64,000 nucleotides of DNA from Immersiella caudata (lineage: Eukaryota > Ascomycota > Sordariomycetes > Sordariales > Lasiosphaeriaceae). Position 1 is the stretch's first letter, and every line of letters starts with the position of its first letter. Below, in pieces: positions 57,503 to 64,000 of the stretch. The notes under the pieces are model-generated. The model was not told where the DNA came from. It made no database searches and saw nothing but the letters and a program-made list of their open reading frames with translations. The stretch spans positions 3,782,001-3,846,000 of the forward strand of contig JAULSU010000007.1 in assembly GCA_030512335.1 (NCBI GenBank), in the 5' to 3' direction. Made by a program: the position numbers and the translations under genes.

Positions 57503-58352
57503 AGGCTTTGCCCTAGGAGAGGATGAGGCAAGCTAAGCTAAGCCCTTCAAATGGGTGCAAGTTTAACAGCTGAAAAAAAACCTCGGGCTTAGATTGCTGG
57601 CAAGGCAGGACGGAGCCCCCCTAAGATGGCGATGAGATAAATGTCGCGTGACGAGTCTGACAGGCACCTACTGAACCGACCCAGAAAATGGATAGGCACC
57701 TAGTTAACCGCCTTAATAATAAAAAACCAAGTAACTAAATATTTTCTCAGCAAGTGCGCCAGTAGTGACCGCTTTGTTAAAATTCGTCACAACGTTTGCC
57801 CCCTGAAACGATTGTGGTTGCCAAGACAGCGGTTCTTCAGAACCCAGAAACCCTCGACATCTGACCTTTGCAGCCTTCCGCCGCCAGCCCGATATCAAAA
57901 TAGAGAATCGTAGCACGCCCTGTAGCCCCAGAAGGCGCTGGCCGGAAAATTCCCGCGACAGCGCTCCCGTAAAATTTTCAACTCCGCGGAGTTTGCGGAT
58001 TGACCCAAGTCGTGATCCAGGATTTTCTTGGCTTGAAGAGACTTGACGAGCCTGCCAAACAAGCTGAGTCAACTTGGACCTAAACGAACCTCGCACGCTA
58101 TCCCATGCAGTCACATTTTTATAAGCAGTTACAGCAGAGCAGTGTTTTATTTTCAGTGCTGACAAGGAAGGAATCCCTGAGGATGATACTAGTATTTGTT
58201 GTTTGCTCAGTCCAGTGACGCGTTGCTTCCCGTCTTTGCGCCGGTCAGGAGCCTCTTTCACCGTACCCCCGGACAAGCCCGGCTTTACTATCTACGGAGT
58301 ATTTCCACCGAAGAGGAATACGATGTGCGTGTTTTAGTTCCCAGGACACATA
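57503..58352. other. intergenic region, no gene assigned
   Basis: A 187-codon open frame on the minus strand (58276-57713) has no domain and a composition unlike neighbouring proteins; I do not accept it as a gene. Nothing else recognised. Confidence 0.4.
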
Positions 58353-58847
58353 ACGTGCGTGATAAGCGAATCGTACGGATAAGCGAGTCGTACACTTTCC
58401 ACCACCCTACCACATCAATCCTCAATTACACAACCACAACACTAGGAAATAACAATAACTGAATCAGAAACAGATGAATCAGACGATTCTGCAGCCTCCT
58501 GGCAAGTGCGCGCATTATAGCCAGGCTTACCGCACACGCCATAACACCGAATCTTCGTACGAGGGCCCCCTGCACCACCACCACTTTAACGTGTTTCCTA
58601 AGCCAACTGCTCACCCAAGGCCTTCTGATCCAGTAAATCCTGTGCCTCCTGTACAGTAAGTGACCCTCCAAGCCTTACACGCGTTTTTTTAGCCCTCCGT
58701 CGCTTACTAAGCCCCTTATTGGCCTTTTGTAATACGGAGACCTCCGTACGGAGAAGTGCCACCTCGTGTATCACAGCCATTATACCTTTAGCTAATCAAT
58801 CCACAGCCATTAGCATAAAGGTTATTAAGCTACCCTAATGGTGACTC

Positions 58848-59255
58848 GGGGCGATCGTTCCGATCGCCCCTTGTGGTTCTTTTGGGTGTTTTTTTTGTGC
58901 ATATCGCTGTAACCATTTTGTAATTAGCGAAGTTTTGGCGCGCGCCGTCAAGGCCGCGCCGCGCGGTTCTTCGAACCGCGTTTCTTCTCCAGGCAGGCGA
59001 ACGAAGAAGAAGGAGGCCATCGGCGATTTCACCACGAGTTGCACCCGCGAATGTTATCCCTACTCGGTTGACCCTACTTGGTTGTCCCTACTCGGTTATC
59101 CCTACTCGGTTGTCCCTACTCGGTTGTCCCTACTCGGTTGTCCCTACTCGGTTGTGTGCCTCCCTCCAGGTCAGTCCTCGTTTTCACACGTCAGTTCCAC
59201 GCGTGCTCCTTCGATCGGAGAGGGAGCTACTTTACTGGCGGCCATACTGGCCGCC
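58848..59255. repeat. three perfect short hairpins with 3-nt loops
   Basis: GGGGCGATCG-TTC-CGATCGCCCC at 58848-58870, CGCGGTTC-TTC-GAACCGCG at 58962-58980, and GGCGGCCA-TAC-TGGCCGCC at 59237-59255. They lie within the foreign centre of the pogo element. Confidence 0.7.
59053..59150 (+). repeat. 14-bp minisatellite, 7 units
   Basis: Seven head-to-tail copies of GTTGTCCCTACTCG with a few substitutions (GTTATCCC, GTTGACCC, CTACTTG). It sits in the foreign centre of the family A pogo element. Confidence 0.9.
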
Positions 59256-59325
59256 ATCGGCGTTCTTGGGGGTGGTTCTATTCTTTTGTGCCCTGAGTCT
59301 TATGGTGCATCACCGCACCTGTTCA

Positions 59326-59612
59326 TCACTGAAGCAAGCAATTCACAAGCAATACAGTTGTCATTACAGTGCAGAGTTCACTGAAACCTTCTGTTTTACA
59401 GCGCATAGTCCGCTGTAACTTGTCTTTTAGGCTCTGTAGTACAGGCCTTCGTTTGCTTCCTTCAGCACCTTAGTAAGCTCTGCTGTCGTACCTCACAGCG
59501 CTCCTCCGGAGCACTGTACTCGCATTTCTTCCCCTGACCGGAGCACTGTACTACAGGCTCCCACAGGCTCTCAGGCGCTGTAATACAGGCCTGTAGAGTG
59601 CTACAAAGCAAC
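59326..59612 (-). repeat. 288-bp dispersed repeat, copy 2
   Basis: Inverted copy of 9538-9825 with only a few per cent differences. One end joins the broken pogo transposase frame exactly at about 59613; the other joins sequence unrelated to copy 1's flank, so both ends of the repeat unit are defined by the comparison. Confidence 0.8.
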
Positions 59613-60313
59613 AAATAGTTATATTTACACGATAAACGCGTTTGGAGCTCTGGCTGGTGTTTGATAAAGTTATAAGCCCAGCGTTTACCGACAGGGGGCG
59701 TGTCACATTCACGTAACAGTCGGTTAGCCATATCTTCTACGTAATAAAGCCAAGGGTGGAATACGCATGTATATAGCTTAATTATATACTAAATAATCGT
59801 ATTTTCTTCCAAATCTGTAAGCTTACATGAGTTAGCTGGAGTATCACATCGTGCAGGTTTACCAGCGCGTCGATCGGAGAGGGTTATTAGTGGAATCTTG
59901 TAGATTGCCGCTGCGCTTCGAAGGCTGAGTTTTGGATTATTTTCCATAGCCCTAAGGGCTAGGATTATTCGAGATTCTGCTGGAAGCGAATCCATGGCAA
60001 GTTGGTGGTAGTGTGGGTGAAGAAGTAGGAAAGGCAGCGGTGCCAAGAAGTGTACGACTCGCTTATCCGTACGACTCGCTTATCACGCACGTTAGGTATA
60101 TACGATAAACCGCCTCATCCCCTCCATCAGCCGAGCCACCTCCCTCTCTGTCCGCCACCAAAACCTCAAAATCCCAACATCCAACCCCCTTTGTTCGAAC
60201 ACGGGGCCTTGGTGCTCGCGCCTCTCATCCTTTGCGTTAATTATGGCTTGCAGACATAAATCCAAAATCCAAAACCACCCCACTTGGCCTCGCAACAAAG
60301 AGAGAAACGCAAA

Positions 60314-61411
60314 ATGACCACCCCACCCTTCGACACAACCCCGGAAAAGAAGGCTCAATCCTCTACTTCATCCACCGCCAACTAAACTACAAACCGCCCC
60401 CCGTCACCTCCCCGCTACTAACCTCCCGCACCGCCATCACCACCGGCGCCAGCACCGGTCTCGGCCTCGAAACTGCCCGCCAATTCCTCGACCTCAATAT
60501 AACCACCCTCATCCTCGCCGTGCGCTCCCCCTCCAAAGGCCTCGCCGCCGTGTCGTCACTTACTGCTGGGCGTACAATTCCTTCGACAACAGAAATCCTA
60601 GTATGGGATTTAGATCTCGCGTCGTATGACTTCATCTCGTTCTTTGTTGGGCGCGCAAAGTCGCTGGAGAGGATCGATATCTTGGTGAATAACGCGGTTC
60701 TTATCACTGCCACTCCAGAGTTCGCAGAGACGGGACACGATTTGATGGTGCAAGTTAATTACCTATCCCAGGCTTTGCTCACATTGTTGATGCCCCCTGT
60801 GATCAAATCCAAGAGGGGGAACATGGATGCCCCGGCGCGGATTACTTTCGATGGGTCTGAATCGGCAGGGTGGACGGCGTTTGAGCAGAGGGGGTACGAT
60901 CCGCTCCTGAAGGGGGTTGATCGTCCGAAGAAGAATTTGGATGAGCAGTACTTTGTATCGAAGCTGTTCCAGTTGATGTTTGTGGGGGAGTTGGTGAAAC
61001 ATGTGTCCGGATAGTTTGGTCGTGGTGAATTTGGCTACGCCAGGGATGTGTATTACGGATCTGAATCGGGCGGAGAAAGGGATGGTGGGGGGAACGATAT
61101 TTGGGGGGATATAGGGTGTGATAGCGTATAGCGCGAGTGCGGGGGCGAGGTTGGTGGTGGATGCGGCCATGAGACATGGAGAGGAGACGCATGGGATGTT
61201 TTTGGGGCTGGGGGAGACGAGGGTGAGGCCGCGAGTTCTTCTTTCTTTGGTTCTGTTAGTTGTGACGTAGGAGCTAATGAGAAACATTATGCCCAACCTA
61301 GTGATATATAGCGAGAAAAGGAAGGTCGTCTTGGAAAGGATGTGGCGGGAGACGTTGGAGGAGCTGAAGTTTGCGGGTGTTGGGGGGATTTTGAGGGATA
61401 TTCGAGACTGA
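60314..61411 (+). pseudogene. short-chain dehydrogenase/reductase, frameshifted and interrupted
   Basis: An SDR of the fungal retinol-dehydrogenase-like type is readable across frames. The N-terminus MTTPPFDTTPEKK shifts frame near 60350 to EGSILYFIHRQLNYKPPPVT. Then come the cofactor motif TTGASTGLGLETARQF, VNNAV in place of NNAG, and the catalytic YFVSK with the upstream Ser (FDGSESAG). A stop after VKHVSG (about 61014) is followed in other frames by VNLATPGMCITDLNR, SASAGARLVVDAAMRHGEET and, at the end, LEELKFAGVGGILRD. At least three breaks are present, so the gene is dead or badly sequenced. It is adjacent to a Zn2Cys6 gene. Confidence 0.7.
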
Positions 61412-61541
61412 AGCTATTGTTTTGGTTCTTAACTGCACATGGGGCGGGTTAAGGAGTCGGAGACACTACCAATCGCGCTTGTAAGGGGTATTTGGCGCGC
61501 GCTAGATTAGTCATTTCGTCTCCCAATGTAGCCGCCGCTCT

Positions 61542-64000
61542 TCATGGGCTCGGATCCCGAATCATGAGCTCTAGAGGGTCCAACAACTGTGCCTCGGTAA
61601 CCCCACAAAGATCAGGAAACAGCGGTAACTGGGTAGAGTCCGGGACCACGTTCGCTTCATTTGTTTCTACCGTTCCAAACTCTTCCAGATGTGGATACGC
61701 GAACGGGTCTTCTGGCGTGAACATCCTCGCGTCTGGACTCGGTACAGATGCTGCCAGGCCGGCGTTTGGCTGCTGGTCGGATCCGAATGTTTCTGTGCCG
61801 CCAATGCCTCCTTGCGTATCGAAGGATGAAACATGAATTTCCGGTACGTCGTTTGGCATCACAGCGGAGATTGGGGCCAAGCTGTCGGGGAGCTTTGCGA
61901 AGAGAGACTATAACATATCAGTGTCCACACCTTCACTGCGAAGGGTAGATTCTTGGAGTTCGTGAACCTTACATCAAGAGCTACAGCCATTCTGTCAGCG
62001 GGAAGGCTTCTCTGTGTCAAATCCCGAATGGCTGCCCGGCCCAGCTGCGCGTCGCGGAGGATGTCTACGCAGGTTGGGCCGGTCGGGTTATTCAGGACGT
62101 AGAGAATCAGCGATACCACAGCCAAAAACTCAGTGTACATCATGAACCAGTGTGGACCGATAAGAACGTGTTGCTTTCGAACTTCGAGGCCAATGTGAAT
62201 AATGTTTCGGCAAACACTGATCCCGGTGGCTTGACAAGCCTGTGTGACTTCGGTCAACTGATCTGGGGTGTCTTGAACTGATGGACGACGCAGGAATGGC
62301 CTGTATAGCATCATTTGAACGTGGGCATACTGAAAGCGGAGCAAGACTTGAATCCTGAGACGAGTGTGCTTAGCACCGCTGTTCTCCGTCTAAAAGTGAG
62401 GAGGTGAGGGAATGCATACCTGGTCACTTGTATATCACTACCTGGCCCTGGCCGCCAGGCAAGGGGAAGCTGTTCCATCCAATTGTAAAGGTCCAGTTCT
62501 GTCTCCTTGATGCGAGTAAAGCTGATCATGTAAGTGACGTCGCTGGCCCCGCCTCCAATTCCGATGGGTGGGTAAAGATGCTCGACAACTTTGGCGAGAA
62601 TTTTGATGAGCTTGGCATGGGCGTTAAACGCTTGGAAAAGGGAGGGTGTAGATGGCGGCGGTGAAAGTATTGCGTATTCGGTGATGTAGCCGTCGTCAAC
62701 CTCGGTGGGGAGCGGTTGGTCGATGTCCTTGTCTTGCAGTAATAGAGGGAGTCCAAGAGTCGTCGACAGGTATATGTCCATCTGCCGAATCACATGAAAG
62801 ACGCGCCTTCTAGTCTCTACTTCGATGGGTGACATTCGGGCATGAGGTAGGTGACGATGCAAGCCCATGCGCAATGCTGAACGGACGGCGATCCCCACGA
62901 AGGTGTGACAAGCTCTGAGGTTGGCCGTGGCCTGTAGGAACAGCGTGATGAACACGAGGGCTTGCAGGGTCGTCATGTCTCCGCACTCGGTCAAGTCGTC
63001 AAGACAGAGGCGGGCCGAGATGTAGAACTTGAACCTAGAAAATATCAGTCAAGCGGCCAGTCCAAGGGCAGGGGGTGGTGAGCCCACCCTCGATCCATAG
63101 CCACAGCGTAATGGTTGGGGTTAGTTGGATCCTTTTCGTCGACGTCGTACATGGACCCAAGTGCCAAGACTGCATAGAGCAATCCTTGAAACCTTCGATG
63201 CTCGGCGTCGTACGCCTGCGAGGGCAACGCGGTGTTGTAGAGGTGGTCAAATCTTTGGTAGAATGACGGAATGTGGACTGTCCGGAGAACACAGGTAGCA
63301 CAGCTGAGCGAGTACTCACAAAGCGTCCGCGCAAGGTCCTGAGGAGGAAGTTCGTAGTAGCATTGGTGAGCGCCCAGCCCGGGTGTGAAGTTCTCGAGAG
63401 AACCAAGAGGCAAGGCCATGTACGGCCGCGGTGCTTGTGGTAGAAAGGGGGTCCTGGGATCATGGCTCAAAAGCTCGGGAAAGTCCTTCATGATGCGGCC
63501 GAAGTAAGCAGCGCCAGACGACAGGCCGTGGTAGTCCCACTTCCCGTCGTCGCCCAAGTCCAGCTCCCCAATGCCTTCGACCAGAGGGATAAAGCGTTCA
63601 TCCTCGGCTGCTGGTCCTGCGCGGTCAACTTCGACGGGTGTTTGCGGCGGTGCTGCTTCATGGCTGAGAGCAAAGTCGAGCTGGGCAAAACGCGGATCGC
63701 TAGGAGGCATCAGTTCGCGAAGAAGCAATCTGGCCCTCTGCAACTTGCCCTCTAGCGCCCGAACCCCCTGCAACACGGGGTTCGCCTTCCGGCGGTGCGA
63801 TGGCTTGTCAAAAGTACATCTTGCTGCCGTTATTTCAGTACGGCTCTACCAGTGATGATTGGATCATGAAATCTTACCCGCTCCGTAGCCAACACAATGC
63901 TGGCAGGGCTGTTGGCCGTTGCACTTGACCTTCTTCAGCCGGCATGAGTCACAGGCGCGGGAGGTCCTCTTGCGGCGGGGGAACCCATCGTCATTCTCCC
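61542..64000 (-). CDS. Zn2Cys6 transcription factor, 5' end outside the window
   Basis: Exons 64000-63878 (partial), 63823-63088, 63034-62420, 62354-61973 and 61907-61542 join in frame. The zinc cluster RACDSCRLKKVKCNGQQPCQ...HC is near the window edge, with its last Cys encoded after an intron (ARCTFDK). A linker with a short coil follows (LEGKLQRARLLLRELM). The fungal-specific domain is clear: SFYQRFDHLYNTALPSQ, GLLYAVLALGSMYD, DMTTLQALVFITLFLQATAN, GLHRHLPHARMSPIEVETRR, FHVIRQMDIYLSTTLGLPLL, FQYAHVQMMLYRPFL. The pattern is that of the Gal4/CAT8-like class. The C-terminus is acidic, ending MIRDPSP. The first codons lie beyond 64000. Confidence 0.88.

Larger units (their letters stand above)
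58353..60092 (-). mobile_element. pogo/Fot1-type transposon, family A, with centre replaced
   Basis: Bounded by TA (58351-58352, 60093-60094), with nearly perfect inverted ends of about 45 bp starting ACGTGCGTGATAAGCG and containing a duplicated CGTACGGATAAGCGAGTCG-type motif. Minus-strand transposase pieces: N-terminus at 60000-59800 (LALRAMENNPKLSLRSAAAI) and 59731-59620 (PPVGKRWAYNFIKHQPELQT), breaking off at about 59613. The C-terminal KANKGLSKRRRAKKTRVR with GGSLTVQEAQDLL lies at 58780-58600. The DDE core between them is gone; instead about 0.8 kb of foreign sequence (288-bp repeat, 14-bp minisatellite, hairpins) fills the gap. Confidence 0.8.

Noticed and set aside
57713..58276. 187-codon minus-strand frame
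   Set aside because: No recognisable domain, no splice context, ends in a hydrophobic run; likely chance.
59053..59150. Regular 14-bp repeats considered as a CRISPR array
   Set aside because: Units are head-to-tail without spacers, in a fungal genome and inside a transposon; this is a minisatellite.

Overview
The window comes from a filamentous ascomycete (Pezizomycotina, most likely a Sordariomycete). The evidence is short spliceosomal introns (about 45-90 nt) with GTRNGT donors and CTRAY branch sites, fungal housekeeping genes (CWH43, UTP6, SWI1-type ARID protein, eIF3e, mL49), Zn2Cys6 transcription factors, an ABCC pump, a HET-like relic, an intron-containing tRNA-Phe, and AT-rich pogo/Fot1-type transposons that look RIP-mutated. 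No search was run. Names rest on motifs and family recognition. Exon joins were worked out by hand and checked for reading frame; every multi-exon gene model given here closes in frame, apart from the genes flagged as broken or partial.

Layout. 1-1.5 kb: decayed Mutator-like transposase. 2.3-16 kb: an accessory block with five genes that look like a small-molecule cluster lacking any PKS, NRPS or terpene core: an adenylate-forming ligase (-), a PLP-dependent ornithine/arginine-type decarboxylase (+), a TauD-type Fe(II)/2-oxoglutarate dioxygenase (-), an ATP-grasp-like ligase (-) and an MFS exporter (+). They are interleaved with a pogo remnant, an AT-rich 1.53-kb element with an 8-bp target duplication, and two MITE copies in opposite orientation, one within and one just beyond the block. 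16.8-36.9 kb: a mostly transposon-free housekeeping segment: CWH43, UTP6, EVE-domain protein, a 4.8-kb gene-free stretch, SWI1, mL49, eIF3e and a frameshifted pseudokinase-like gene. 37.2 kb: tRNA-Phe. 37.6-52.8 kb: a fusion of a STAND-type N-terminal domain with a degenerate Rho domain, a 1,491-aa ABCC transporter, a bZIP factor and two divergent Zn2Cys6 factors. 53-60 kb: relics and transposons, including an amidoligase-like gene cut by a pogo element. 60-64 kb: an SDR pseudogene and a Zn2Cys6 gene running off the right edge.

How the genes may work together (inference). In the left block, the decarboxylase could supply an amine, the dioxygenase could oxidise it or a partner acid, the adenylating enzyme and ATP-grasp ligase could each activate a carboxylate to form an amide or (thio)ester, and the MFS protein could export the product. 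That gives NRPS-independent amide chemistry of a kind I do not recognise from a named fungal pathway. The ABCC pump with the neighbouring bZIP and Zn2Cys6 genes may be a separate resistance/regulation group.
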